Assembly: GCA_963678205.1 (NCBI GenBank)
Contig: OY782760.1
Location: forward strand, 1,922,001-1,986,000
DNA from: G963556115 sp963678205
GTDB taxonomy: Bacteria > Planctomycetota > SZUA-567
DNA length: 64,000 nt
Direction: 5' to 3'
Position 1 is the stretch's first letter. Each line of letters starts with the position of its first letter. Below, one piece after another: positions 55,422-64,000 of the stretch. A program made the position numbers and the translations under genes. The notes under the pieces were generated by a model. The model was not told the DNA's origin. It worked only from the letters and a program-made list of their open reading frames with translations, and made no database searches.

Positions 55422-56561
55422 ATGACGGAGCTGATTGAAGATGATTATGATGGTAAGCATGAGAGCGATTCTATTGTTGCTTTTCAGTATACGGATCTTC
55501 AGCAGACTGCAAGAGCAATACTAGCAAAAGCTACAAAAACTGCAAATGATAAAATTGAACAGGCTAAAAAGAATATATATGAGCTTGAAGAAAAGATGCG
55601 CCAACAAGGTTATGAAAAAGGTCTGGCTCAAGGTGTTGAACAAGGTAAAATTGATGGACAAAAGGCTGGTGAGTCTGCTGCTAGAGCTGAGTTCGAGGCA
55701 AAGGTCGGGGGACTTAATGGTGCTCTTCAGAATATACTAGGTGAACTTAATTATAGAAAACAGACTATACAGGCGCAGGCTGAAGTTGATTTACTATCTC
55801 TTTCACTTGATATAGCAAAAAAAATTGTAAGGCGTGAAGTTGAGGTTGATGAACGTTTTGTTGTCCCTATTGTAATGGAAGCTATAGCGCTTACTAATAA
55901 TAAGAACGATCTCGTCATAAAGATAAATCCTGCTGATCACAAAGTAATTGAGGAAGAAATACCTACCCTTGAAGCTATCTTTAATGATATTGACCGAGTT
56001 TCAATTATTGATGATAACACTATTCAGCAAGGTGGGGTAAAAGTCTCTAATCGTCAGGGTGAAGTTGATTTGAGTCTTGATGAGCAATTCGCTGCTCTTG
56101 AAAAAGCCCTACTTGGTGATACCGAAGGTATGACAGAGTGGAACGGACGGGCAAATACTTCATTTCCTGGTAGTGAGGATATAGAGCCTCTGCCGAAGAT
56201 TGCTCAAGTAAACGAGGTAGCTGATATTATTCCTGAAGTGACTCCTGTGACTTCTGAGGAACAAACTTCTCAAAAGCAAGAAGATGACTCTATCAAAAAA
56301 AGCGGAACTAGTAATGTAGATAAATTAGGGCAAACTGATTCTGAAAATGCTGAAGTGATTGATGGTGCACAGAGTGTTTTGGCACCTGAAGAAGGTATTG
56401 CTGATAATTCTAATATTGATGAAGTCGATATAACGAATAATTTTGCGCCTCAGTCGTCTTTATCTGGTGTCGCAAGTCTTTCAGATTTTGCTCTTGGAAA
56501 TGAAGAAGAGGCAATTATCAAAGAAATTATTGAGTCGAACGTTGGAGAGCAAGATGTCTAA
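55422..56561 (+). CDS. fliH: Flagellar assembly protein FliH with long acidic C-terminal tail
   Basis: 379 residues; most FliH are about 230. The GxxxG-like helix KGLAQGVEQGKIDGQKAG lies near residues 66-83. The conserved C-terminal domain (DIAKKIVRREVEVDERFV, VKVSNRQGEVDLSLDEQF) ends near residue 230. A further 145 residues are acidic and low in complexity. FliH holds the FliI ATPase inactive and docks it at the export gate. It overlaps fliI by 8 bases. Confidence 0.88.
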   Translation: MTELIEDDYDGKHESDSIVAFQYTDLQQTARAILAKATKTANDKIEQAKKNIYELEEKMRQQGYEKGLAQGVEQGKIDGQKAGESAARAEFEAKVGGLNGALQNILGELNYRKQTIQAQAEVDLLSLSLDIAKKIVRREVEVDERFVVPIVMEAIALTNNKNDLVIKINPADHKVIEEEIPTLEAIFNDIDRVSIIDDNTIQQGGVKVSNRQGEVDLSLDEQFAALEKALLGDTEGMTEWNGRANTSFPGSEDIEPLPKIAQVNEVADIIPEVTPVTSEEQTSQKQEDDSIKKSGTSNVDKLGQTDSENAEVIDGAQSVLAPEEGIADNSNIDEVDITNNFAPQSSLSGVASLSDFALGNEEEAIIKEIIESNVGEQDV

Positions 56562-57921
56562 CTCGGTATTCAGTGATAAAAAGAAAGAGTTGCCAAATAT
56601 TCTGGCAGGGAAAATATCTGGTAGAATAAAACGTATTGTTGGTTTGCTTGTAGAAGTAACACCTATGTCACTTCCGGTAGGTAGTGTATGTGCTATTAGT
56701 TCACGATTATCTAAACAGAGTATTGAGGCTGAGGTCGTAGGCTTTAGAGAAGATGCTACGCTATTAATGGCTCTTGGTGAAATGAGAGGGGTTGGCCCTG
56801 GAGATCTTGTTGTAAGTGTTTGTACTCAGCAGGTTGTTCCTGTAGGTGAACACCTCTTAGGGCGTGTGCTTAATGGATTAGGTGAACCGATGGATGGTAA
56901 AGGTCCTATATATGCAACAGCAACACGTCCGGTGTACTCTGATCCGCCAGATCCTGTAATGAGGCCGAGAATTGAAGAGCCACTACCTACGGGTATCCGG
57001 GCAATCGATGGTTTTATGACTATTGGTAGGGGACAGCGTATCGGTATTTTTGCTGGTACTGGTGTTGGTAAATCAACACTGATGGGGATGATCACTAAAT
57101 TTTCCGCAGCAGAAGTATGCGTTGTTGCTTTGGTTGGCGAACGTGGGAGAGAAGTTCGTGAATTTATTGAGCGTGAGCTGGGTGAAGATGGTATGAAAAA
57201 GAGTGTGGTTATTGTTGCAACTAGTGATCAACCAGCGCCGGTTCGTGTTCGTTGTCCATTTGTTGCAACAGCTATTGCGGAATATTTTCGTGATAGGGGG
57301 CGAGATGTAGCTTTACTTATGGATTCTGTAACTCGTATGGCAATGGCTCAAAGAGATATAGGATCTTCAATTGGTGAAGTGCCTTCTGCTGGTAAAGGAT
57401 ACCCAGCAAGTGTGTTCAGTATGCTCCCTAGATTGATGGAAAGATCTGGAAAATCAGAAAAAGGGTCGATTACAGGTTTTTATACCGTTCTTGTTGAAGG
57501 CGATGACATGAATGATCCGATAGGTGATGCTAGTCGTGGTATTCTTGATGGGCATATTGTGCTTGATAGGTCTATAGCCGAGAAGGGGCATTATCCTGCA
57601 ATTAATTTTCTTGCTAGTCTCTCGAGATTACAGTCTGAAATCATGCCTCCTGATTTTAATAAAGCCGCAAGAGACCTTAGAGGTGGTGCTGCTAAATTTG
57701 CTGAAAATGAAGATATGATTAATATCGGTGCTTATGTATCAGGAACTAATCCTGAAATTGATAGAGCAATAAAGATTATGCCACTGTTGAATGATTTTTT
57801 ACAACAAGGCATGACTGAGCATAATGATTTTACTACGGTGGCATCAAGATTAAAAGATCTCGCTGATCAGTATAGCAGACCGGTTCAGGTGAGAAGAACG
57901 GTGCCACCTCAACAGCAATAG
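56554..57921 (+). CDS. fliI: Flagellum-specific ATP synthase FliI
   Basis: About 455 residues, an F1-beta-like ATPase with Walker A GIFAGTGVGKSTLMG, VALVGERGREVREFI, and Walker B DVALLMDSVTRMA. GEVPSAGKGYPASVF is diagnostic of the type III export ATPases. It drives or primes export of rod, hook and filament proteins. Start ATG 56554 overlaps the fliH stop; the frame is open upstream to 56443 but that is shadow. Confidence 0.96.
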   Translation: MSNSVFSDKKKELPNILAGKISGRIKRIVGLLVEVTPMSLPVGSVCAISSRLSKQSIEAEVVGFREDATLLMALGEMRGVGPGDLVVSVCTQQVVPVGEHLLGRVLNGLGEPMDGKGPIYATATRPVYSDPPDPVMRPRIEEPLPTGIRAIDGFMTIGRGQRIGIFAGTGVGKSTLMGMITKFSAAEVCVVALVGERGREVREFIERELGEDGMKKSVVIVATSDQPAPVRVRCPFVATAIAEYFRDRGRDVALLMDSVTRMAMAQRDIGSSIGEVPSAGKGYPASVFSMLPRLMERSGKSEKGSITGFYTVLVEGDDMNDPIGDASRGILDGHIVLDRSIAEKGHYPAINFLASLSRLQSEIMPPDFNKAARDLRGGAAKFAENEDMINIGAYVSGTNPEIDRAIKIMPLLNDFLQQGMTEHNDFTTVASRLKDLADQYSRPVQVRRTVPPQQQ

Positions 57922-57957
57922 GCTATGGATTTATTATATTGATTAGGTAGATATGTT

Positions 57958-58485
57958 ATGGCAAAAAAATTTAAATTTCGTCTTGAATCGGTATTAAAGT
58001 ATAGAAAAATCATTGAAGATGAAAAAAAGAGAGAATTTGCTGAAGCAAATAAAGCAGTTGAATTGCAACGCTCTAAAATTTCTGAACTTGAGAGCGAAAG
58101 AGTGGAAATAATTGATTCGATTAGAGATATGAGATCTGGTAACAAAGAAGAAAAAATCCATTTGTCGAGTATGGTTGACGCGATGCTTGTTGTTGGCGGA
58201 ATTGAAATGGGGATTATCTCTGCTAATAATGAAGTGAAAAGATTGCAGAAAGAAGTAGAAGGTAGGAGATTAGCTTTCGTTGAATCTCAAAAAGATAAAA
58301 AAGCAATTGAAACACTCAGAGATAAGAGAAAGAAAATTTATTTAAAAGAAGTTGATTCTGAAAGGCAGAAGCAACTTGATGAATTATCTATTAGAATGTC
58401 AAGAAATCATATGGAAGAAGAAGAACGTGAAGCAGCTTTTAGAAAGTTTAAAAATATAGAGATTAATAGACATGGCGAAAAATAA
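57958..58485 (+). CDS. fliJ: Flagellar export chaperone FliJ
   Basis: 175 residues, almost all coiled coil, starting FKFRLESVLKYRKIIEDEKK, the usual FliJ opening. FliJ acts as the central stalk of the FliI ring and escorts chaperones. It follows fliI by 36 bases and overlaps the next gene by 14 bases. Confidence 0.9.
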   Translation: MAKKFKFRLESVLKYRKIIEDEKKREFAEANKAVELQRSKISELESERVEIIDSIRDMRSGNKEEKIHLSSMVDAMLVVGGIEMGIISANNEVKRLQKEVEGRRLAFVESQKDKKAIETLRDKRKKIYLKEVDSERQKQLDELSIRMSRNHMEEEEREAAFRKFKNIEINRHGEK

Positions 58486-59344
58486 AATCACGTTGAGTGG
58501 AATACTATATATTATTATGAGTATCATGGCAATGAATTTTCTTGCTGTGTGCATATATTTTGTTGTTGCCTTGCAGCTTGGATTTGTGACTGTAGATGAT
58601 CTTGAGAATATGGCTTGGGTACTTGTAGGGAATAGAAAATATGCAATGACTAAAGAGCAGATAAACGAATATAATGAATTGGTTACAGATAGGGAAAAGC
58701 GTTATAAAGCGTTGTCTGCTACAGAAGGAGCGGATGATACAAGAAATGCCTCTGCGGCAGCGTTAAATGAGATGAAGAAGCAACTTGAAGAAAAAATACG
58801 GGCTTTGAGGGAACTCAGATCTCAACATGAGCAACGTCTTACTGATCTTAGAGCGATGATTGAAAAGTTAAAGAAAGATTATGTCAAAGAAAAGGACAAT
58901 TTACAAGCATGGAAAATTGAGAATACTAAGGCTTCTCTAGCTGATAAAACAGCTAAAATGGGGCGTACTCTTCGTGCACTTGACCCTGAATTGATTGCAA
59001 ATTATTTTCTAACATTAAGCCCCTATGATAGTGCTAGGAATATTGACATGTATCTGACTCCAGAAATTACTGCCGAAGTAATGGCTGCTTTACCAGAACC
59101 TGTTCAAAGGCAGATTCTGCCACTTTTGGAGAACAAATATGCCGGGATGTCCCCAAAAGCTATAGCAAAAGCTTGGACTACTCCCGGTACAGCTGACTAT
59201 AAAAATTCAGAACAGATAGCTGAATATATGAAAAATATGACTGTTCCAGAGGCTTTTACGATTTTTACGCTTATGGAACCAAAAATTAGAGCCGATTTGG
59301 TACGACTTTTGAAGAGTACCAACGGTAATGACAAAATTAATTAG
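58472..59344 (+). CDS. MotE/MgtE-N-like flagellar protein
   Basis: 290 residues. An N-terminal membrane span (ILYIIMSIMAMNFLAVCIYF) is followed by a long coiled coil (about 80-160). A C-terminal helical domain has GRTLRALDPELIANYFLTL, LTPEITAEVMAALPEPVQ and LLENKYAGMSP. This layout matches MotE-like chaperones, whose C-terminus resembles the MgtE N-domain and which commonly sit next to fliJ in flagellar operons. It may help stator or export function. It overlaps fliJ and the following FecR gene. Confidence 0.7.
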   Translation: MAKNKITLSGILYIIMSIMAMNFLAVCIYFVVALQLGFVTVDDLENMAWVLVGNRKYAMTKEQINEYNELVTDREKRYKALSATEGADDTRNASAAALNEMKKQLEEKIRALRELRSQHEQRLTDLRAMIEKLKKDYVKEKDNLQAWKIENTKASLADKTAKMGRTLRALDPELIANYFLTLSPYDSARNIDMYLTPEITAEVMAALPEPVQRQILPLLENKYAGMSPKAIAKAWTTPGTADYKNSEQIAEYMKNMTVPEAFTIFTLMEPKIRADLVRLLKSTNGNDKIN

Positions 59345-60173
59345 TGCGGCTACTCTGAATGGATGCAGATTTGCCCAAAATCAACAACATGGATGTTCTT
59401 CAAGAGATCGGATCAACCTTTTAAGAATCATATTGATTTTATTCGTTGTTCTCTCTTTAAATACCTTTGCAGCTGAAACAGCTGTTGATCGATCTAATAT
59501 TGGTGAAATTACTGCTTTTTCTGGAAGGGGTGAGGTTGTTCACTCATCTGCAAGTATTAATGAAGGTATGCAGGTTGGCGGTAAAATATATCCTATGGAT
59601 ACTATTAAAACTGGTTCTGGAAGTGTGGAGATGGTCTTCGGCATTAATTCGCGTGTTGTACTAGGAAGCGATACTAGTGTTGTTGTTGAATCAGTAAATC
59701 AAAAATCTGAAATTAAATCACATCAATTATATAGTACCAGTCAGTATACACTTGTCTTGAAAAAGGGCGTGGTAAGAGTCCGAGTTCGAGAGAATTTTAT
59801 CACATCTACTATTATTTCTATTATTGCTGGTGATGTAAAAATTACTGCTCCTAGATCTGATCTGGTAGTAAGTAGAGATAATTATTCAAATCGCCCTTCA
59901 TATGTAGGAATAATAATTGCATGGGGTAGAGCGAATGTCAATAAAAAAAATGTAAATGATTTAGAATGGAATCCTGCCAATGATAAAGTTGCTGTTGAAG
60001 GGTTTAATTCGCTTATTGAAGAAAGAGATATTGCCGATAAAGGTATTAAGTGGGAAAAAATTGGCATAGATGAAGCACATAATGCTGTGAGAGAATTACC
60101 TTTCAGTATTGATAATAATACATCAGGATTTGGAGATATTCCTGAAAGATTGCCTGCTCTGCAAGGAGCATAG
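59328..60173 (+). CDS. Exported FecR-domain protein in the flagellar operon
   Basis: 281 residues. A hydrophobic signal segment (LLRIILILFVVLSLNTFAAE, about residues 30-49) is unusually far from the start. The mature part is a FecR-like beta domain: GEITAFSGRGEVVHS, GMQVGGKIYPMDTIKTGSGS, VEMVFGINSRVVLGSDTSV. FecR domains normally bind periplasmic or outer-membrane partners. It is embedded between the MotE-like gene (16-base overlap) and fliK, so a flagellar role is likely by context only. Confidence 0.8.
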   Translation: MTKLISAATLNGCRFAQNQQHGCSSRDRINLLRIILILFVVLSLNTFAAETAVDRSNIGEITAFSGRGEVVHSSASINEGMQVGGKIYPMDTIKTGSGSVEMVFGINSRVVLGSDTSVVVESVNQKSEIKSHQLYSTSQYTLVLKKGVVRVRVRENFITSTIISIIAGDVKITAPRSDLVVSRDNYSNRPSYVGIIIAWGRANVNKKNVNDLEWNPANDKVAVEGFNSLIEERDIADKGIKWEKIGIDEAHNAVRELPFSIDNNTSGFGDIPERLPALQGA

Positions 60174-60207
60174 CAGAGTTTGTTTTGTAGAAATTATGGA
60201 GTGTATA

Positions 60208-62358
60208 ATGGAAATTGCTAAATTATTAACAAGTACTGCTGCAAAAGGAAGAACCAGCGAAAGTAGTACGAATAGTTCACAGCATAAGCCATCAGTAACG
60301 TTCAATGAATATATGAGTAATTTTCTTGATGTTGCTAAGGATGTTCGTGGTAACAGAAAATCTGAAAATTCATTCATTTCTAATGAAAAAACAGTTTCTA
60401 TTACTAAAAAGTCATTTCATAAGATTGAAAAAGTATTTAAGTCTGATGCTGATAATAATGATTTTGATAATGAAAATGCTGGTTTTGCAATTGTTCCGCT
60501 GGATCCTCAGGAAATTGAAGCATTTGAAAGAATTGCAGTTTTGGTCGCAGACGGAAGCCTTGATTCTGAAGCATTATCTGAGTTGTCTGAGGAAGAACTT
60601 TCAGAAGTTGTAGAATGGGTTTTAGCTGGAGCTAGTGGCATATTTGAGCCATATACAAAAGACATTGACATAAAAACAAATGAAAGTTCAACTGAGAATA
60701 CCGACGTTTTCGGTTTGACTAGTAATCTTGTTGCATTAGATCAACTTGAAGATGTGTATTCAAGGATAGGTGAAAAAAATCTTTCTAACTCTGATATGGC
60801 TGAGATTGCTGAATTATTAAATCTTAAAGAGCTTGATGTGATTGAGATTGATAAATTGTCTCAGAAGATTCTTGAGCTTGCAGAAAAGTATTCTTCTAAT
60901 ATTCAAAATGTTGACACTCCAATAGCTGAAGGTGAGGTTGGTGTCGATTTTAATCTTAGAGATATGTTAAAAAATGTACCAAAAAATGAGTTGATTACAG
61001 AAATAAAGGGTGTATTAAATGAAATTAACGCTGATGTTGACTTGCCGAATATGCCAGAGACAGTTCTGAAGTCGCTTTGTATTGAAGTCGTTAATGTAAA
61101 CAATAAAATGCTGGATGCAGCAGAGGTAAATAGTAAGTTGTTGGATGGGCTTAATAATAATCAAGATCTTCGTGAACAGATTCTAAATAATATTAGTAAT
61201 CATGAAGTGAGTGATGACCTTATTAGGGCTGTCAAAGATACTGGTATAACTTGTGAAAATAATGAAATTATTGATGAACTTGCTACAGCAGTTCTTGATG
61301 ACAGTACATCTGAAGAGATAGCTGAAATTACTGTTGAGGCAAATAATAGTCAAAATAAAAATAATACAGCAACAATTGATGTAAATCAAAAAACAGAATT
61401 TATCCAGAGTGAGGGTGAAGTTCTTGTAGAAAATGTTCAGTTTAGTGAGGAACAAGAAAACTGTAAAACCGTTGAACAGACAGCCCAGAAGGAAGTTAAT
61501 ACAGATTTACCTCAGAAGAGTAAAGAAGATTTGGTTAATGGTGAAAATATTAAAGCACCTGTAAATACAATTTCTGAAAATGGTAATGAGCCTATAGATA
61601 AAGAGCAGGTAAAAGATAATTTGACAGGTAGAGCTTATAGTGGTGATAATTCATCATCAACAGGTGAGCAAGGTTTCGGTGATGAAACACAGAATGAAAA
61701 CGAAGACTTAAAACAGGATTTAAATAGAAATTTTGATGAAATTATTACTGTAAAAGATGATTCAGAATCTGTCGTTAAGCCTGATTTTGGAGAAAATTTA
61801 GCTGAACCAGAGTCAAAGGTTGAATTTAAAGCTTTTCTTCCGGAGTCTCCTAAAACTCCATATACCACAGACAATCCGTATGTAAAATATGCTGACATGA
61901 TTGAAAATATTGATAGATTGTCAAAATTGATGGTTAATAATTCTGATAAAGCGATGAAGAGTGTAACGATGGAACTCTCTCCTCCAGAATTAGGAAAATT
62001 GACAATAGAAGTTTCTGTAAAGGATGGACAGGCTAACGCGGCTATTAAAGTTGAAACTGATGGCGCTAAGCAGATGCTGCTAAATAATATTGAGCAGTTG
62101 AAGCGAAATTTAGAGTCACATGGTTTGAAACTTGAAAATTTTGAGGTAGAGCTGAATAAGCAAAACGATCAAAATAGAGATCAACAAAATGCTTTTGCAC
62201 AAGCACAACAAGAAGAAAATAAAAAGCAGTCTCGACGAAATAAAAATGGTAGTAATTCATCGGTTAAACAAAATAACACAGATAAAAATAGTATTGAATC
62301 AGAACAGACAAGAAGTAATAAGATTGGTAATGATGGGTCTGTTGATATTGTTGCGTAG
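60208..62358 (+). CDS. fliK: Flagellar hook-length control protein FliK
   Basis: About 716 residues; a long, polar, low-complexity N-terminal and middle ruler region rich in Asn, Glu and Asp. It ends with the conserved C-terminal switch domain: MELSPPELGKLTIEVSVKDG and LLNNIEQLKRNLESHGLKLE. FliK measures the hook and flips export to filament proteins. The tail (KKQSRRNKNGSNSSVKQ) is basic. Start ATG 60208 follows GGAG; earlier ATGs at 60109 and 60196 have no support. Confidence 0.9.
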   Translation: MEIAKLLTSTAAKGRTSESSTNSSQHKPSVTFNEYMSNFLDVAKDVRGNRKSENSFISNEKTVSITKKSFHKIEKVFKSDADNNDFDNENAGFAIVPLDPQEIEAFERIAVLVADGSLDSEALSELSEEELSEVVEWVLAGASGIFEPYTKDIDIKTNESSTENTDVFGLTSNLVALDQLEDVYSRIGEKNLSNSDMAEIAELLNLKELDVIEIDKLSQKILELAEKYSSNIQNVDTPIAEGEVGVDFNLRDMLKNVPKNELITEIKGVLNEINADVDLPNMPETVLKSLCIEVVNVNNKMLDAAEVNSKLLDGLNNNQDLREQILNNISNHEVSDDLIRAVKDTGITCENNEIIDELATAVLDDSTSEEIAEITVEANNSQNKNNTATIDVNQKTEFIQSEGEVLVENVQFSEEQENCKTVEQTAQKEVNTDLPQKSKEDLVNGENIKAPVNTISENGNEPIDKEQVKDNLTGRAYSGDNSSSTGEQGFGDETQNENEDLKQDLNRNFDEIITVKDDSESVVKPDFGENLAEPESKVEFKAFLPESPKTPYTTDNPYVKYADMIENIDRLSKLMVNNSDKAMKSVTMELSPPELGKLTIEVSVKDGQANAAIKVETDGAKQMLLNNIEQLKRNLESHGLKLENFEVELNKQNDQNRDQQNAFAQAQQEENKKQSRRNKNGSNSSVKQNNTDKNSIESEQTRSNKIGNDGSVDIVA

Positions 62359-62382
62359 TTATTAGCTTATTAGGAGAAAAAA

Positions 62383-63657
62383 ATGAGTAATGTTGCAGAG
62401 AGTACAAGATATGTTTCTTCAACAGGTGAAGACTACTATCACAAAAGTACTAACGCTGCTAGTGGCTCTGGTACTGCAGAAACCGGCTCTAAAGATGATG
62501 TTTCTCACGAAGATTTTTTGCAACTTCTGGTTACTCAGATGCAAAACCAGGACCCATTAAATCCTATGCAGGATACTGATATGATGGCTCAATTTGCTCA
62601 GTTACAGACACTTGATAATCAGAAGGTGATGACTGATGCTATGGTTGATATGAGGAAAGAGTATGCCGTTCAGGGGGCTAGTTCCATGCTTGGTATGGAG
62701 ATTACTTCAAAAAATCTCGACGGTAAGGAAGTTACTGGTATTGTGGTAAATACCTTTACAAAGGGTAGTGACGTTCGATTAACACTTGATAGTGGAGAAA
62801 TTGTAACTTATAACGATATTACAAATGTTTCAAAAATGGATCAATTACCTGATATAAATGCTGCTTCTTCAATGGTACATAAATATGTTGTAGGAGTTGA
62901 TGGGAATGCTAAAGCGTTTGAAGGGATTGTTAAAAATATTACCACTAAAAATGGCCAGATATATCTTAATACTTATGAAGGAAATTCCATTCCTATGATT
63001 GGAGTTGCTCAGGTTAGAGATTTGACAACGGCTGAAAAAAGTGAGCTTGAGGATGTAACAGCTCTTATTAATCAATATGTTGAAGCAAAATCAGGTGATG
63101 GTGATGAAACAGATATAAAGAGTGGTATTGTAAAAGATGTATATAGAAAAGATGGGCAATACTGGGTTGAAACATGGGGTGGACAGGGAATTTATATCAA
63201 AGATATTGATTCTCATAAAAACCTAACTACTTCGCAGATGGAGCAGATGGAAAGTTGCAAGCGATATGTTGATAGATTCATTAAAGCAAATGATGGTAAG
63301 ATGGCTGGTGTTGTTGAAGGTTTCTTCTTTAAAGATGAAGAATTTTATCTGTATACATCACGAGGTGAGGCTGTAAGTGTTGACGATATGTATTCTGTAA
63401 GAGATGCTACAAATAGTGATAGAGTCGATTATGGAAATACTAGTAATATATCTGAACTTCAGAAGTTGAACCTTCAAAAAGCGATAGAAACTAATTTAGG
63501 AAAAAGTTTTTCTGGATATACAGCTAACAATGAACCGATAAGTGGTACTGTGAATAGTATATACTATCGAAAATTATATAATGGCAAATTAGCAATAATG
63601 TTTGGCCTTGAAGAGGGTGGTGAAGCAATATCGCCTGCATCACTGATGGGAATTTAA
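62383..63657 (+). CDS. flgD: Flagellar hook capping protein FlgD with five tandem C-terminal modules
   Basis: 424 residues, about twice the usual. The N-terminal FlgD core has DFLQLLVTQMQNQDPLNPMQ and MMAQFAQLQTLDNQ. The C-terminus has five copies (about 98-152, 160-215, 222-280, 285-340, 365-424) of a small beta module. Each has a short helix, then G-x-V, a strand with dG, a strand, G-x-x-[IV] and [D]-[IM]. A single such Tudor-like module is normal in FlgD. It caps the growing hook during assembly. Start ATG 62383 follows AGGAG. Confidence 0.92.
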   Translation: MSNVAESTRYVSSTGEDYYHKSTNAASGSGTAETGSKDDVSHEDFLQLLVTQMQNQDPLNPMQDTDMMAQFAQLQTLDNQKVMTDAMVDMRKEYAVQGASSMLGMEITSKNLDGKEVTGIVVNTFTKGSDVRLTLDSGEIVTYNDITNVSKMDQLPDINAASSMVHKYVVGVDGNAKAFEGIVKNITTKNGQIYLNTYEGNSIPMIGVAQVRDLTTAEKSELEDVTALINQYVEAKSGDGDETDIKSGIVKDVYRKDGQYWVETWGGQGIYIKDIDSHKNLTTSQMEQMESCKRYVDRFIKANDGKMAGVVEGFFFKDEEFYLYTSRGEAVSVDDMYSVRDATNSDRVDYGNTSNISELQKLNLQKAIETNLGKSFSGYTANNEPISGTVNSIYYRKLYNGKLAIMFGLEEGGEAISPASLMGI

Positions 63658-63744
63658 CGAAAAATAAAGTATAAATTAAATTTTAATAGTTGCATCTGAG
63701 TTTGGTCAAACAGACAAAGAAGCGCTGGTAATAAGGAGTATATC

Positions 63745-64000
63745 ATGGGTTTAAGTCAAGCACTATATAGTGGTATAAGTGGATTACAGACACACCAGCA
63801 GTGTATGGATAACATTGGTAATAACCTCGCTAATGTTAATACAGTAGGGTTTAAAAAGGGTGTGTTCCAATTCAGAACAATGTTAGAACATACATTGAAG
63901 GGCGGAACAACAGCAGATCCGAATACAGGACGTGGATCAATTAATCCACTGCAAATGGGGCTTGGGACTCAAACTGGCAGTATTATGAAAGACTTTACTG
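63745..64000 (+). CDS. flgE: Flagellar hook protein FlgE, 5' part
   Basis: The first 85 codons of a hook or hook-like protein, cut by the window end. It starts MGLSQALYSGISGLQTH and has NIGNNLANVNTVGFKKG, the FlgE/F/G N-terminal rod-hook motif, and then MGLGTQTGSI. Placed right after flgD, it is most likely FlgE rather than FlgG. ATG 63745 follows AAGGAG. Confidence 0.9.
   Translation, partial: MGLSQALYSGISGLQTHQQCMDNIGNNLANVNTVGFKKGVFQFRTMLEHTLKGGTTADPNTGRGSINPLQMGLGTQTGSIMKDFT

Overview
This is an AT-rich bacterial chromosome window (genetic code 11) with two parts. Positions 1 to about 9,350 look like an accessory island. The rest is mostly core genome. Taxonomy is inferred only. A long-form YidC, a polar-type flagellar cluster with a sigma-54-like promoter, fermentative AdhE with Rex, selenocysteine machinery, FecR and PKD exported proteins, and a URO-D/FGGY/AraC sugar locus together suggest a motile, fermentative, Gram-negative-type anaerobe. 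A PVC-group lineage such as Lentisphaerota is my best guess, with low certainty.

1-9,350, accessory region. A frameshifted IS30-family transposase end truncates an antitoxin-like gene. Decayed AlbA/Schlafen-type ATP-binding gene relics follow, then an intact glycosyltransferase 61 / SAM-methyltransferase pair, a solitary IS30 terminal repeat, and a complete IS3-family element with a canonical GGGAAAC frameshift site. That element truncates a HEPN-like gene sitting directly upstream of an intact SIR2-like gene, a likely antiphage module. Phage relics follow (terminase small subunit, small membrane protein, excisionase-like HTH), then grpB. A tRNA-Leu(CAA) whose 3' end faces the island marks the probable core boundary.

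9,500-27,000, core genes: TauE/SafE permease, nfo, pyrE, a candidate small RNA, a leaderless NrtA-type binding protein, a large acidic protein with fourteen 25-residue repeats next to an acidic tail-anchored protein, cca, gph, a sugar-kinase / AraC / URO-D-like locus, adhE behind a structured leader, rex, and a DUF1349 protein.

27,000-50,500: diguanylate cyclase, HD hydrolase, and the mnmE-yidC-yidD-rnpA block (no rpmH beside rnpA). Then phosphopantetheinyl transferase, DUF457 membrane protein, TrkH, CbiB, an exported unknown, selA-selB, a small membrane protein ending in a CxxU-compatible stop context, a NapH-like ferredoxin, a class IV PLP enzyme, a sugar symporter, an orphan sugar-binding protein and a PKD protein.

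50,800-64,000: one flagellar operon, flgB-flgC-fliE-fliF-fliG-fliH-fliI-fliJ-(MotE-like)-(FecR)-fliK-flgD-flgE, behind a good sigma-54 promoter candidate. FlgD carries five tandem small beta modules instead of the usual one.
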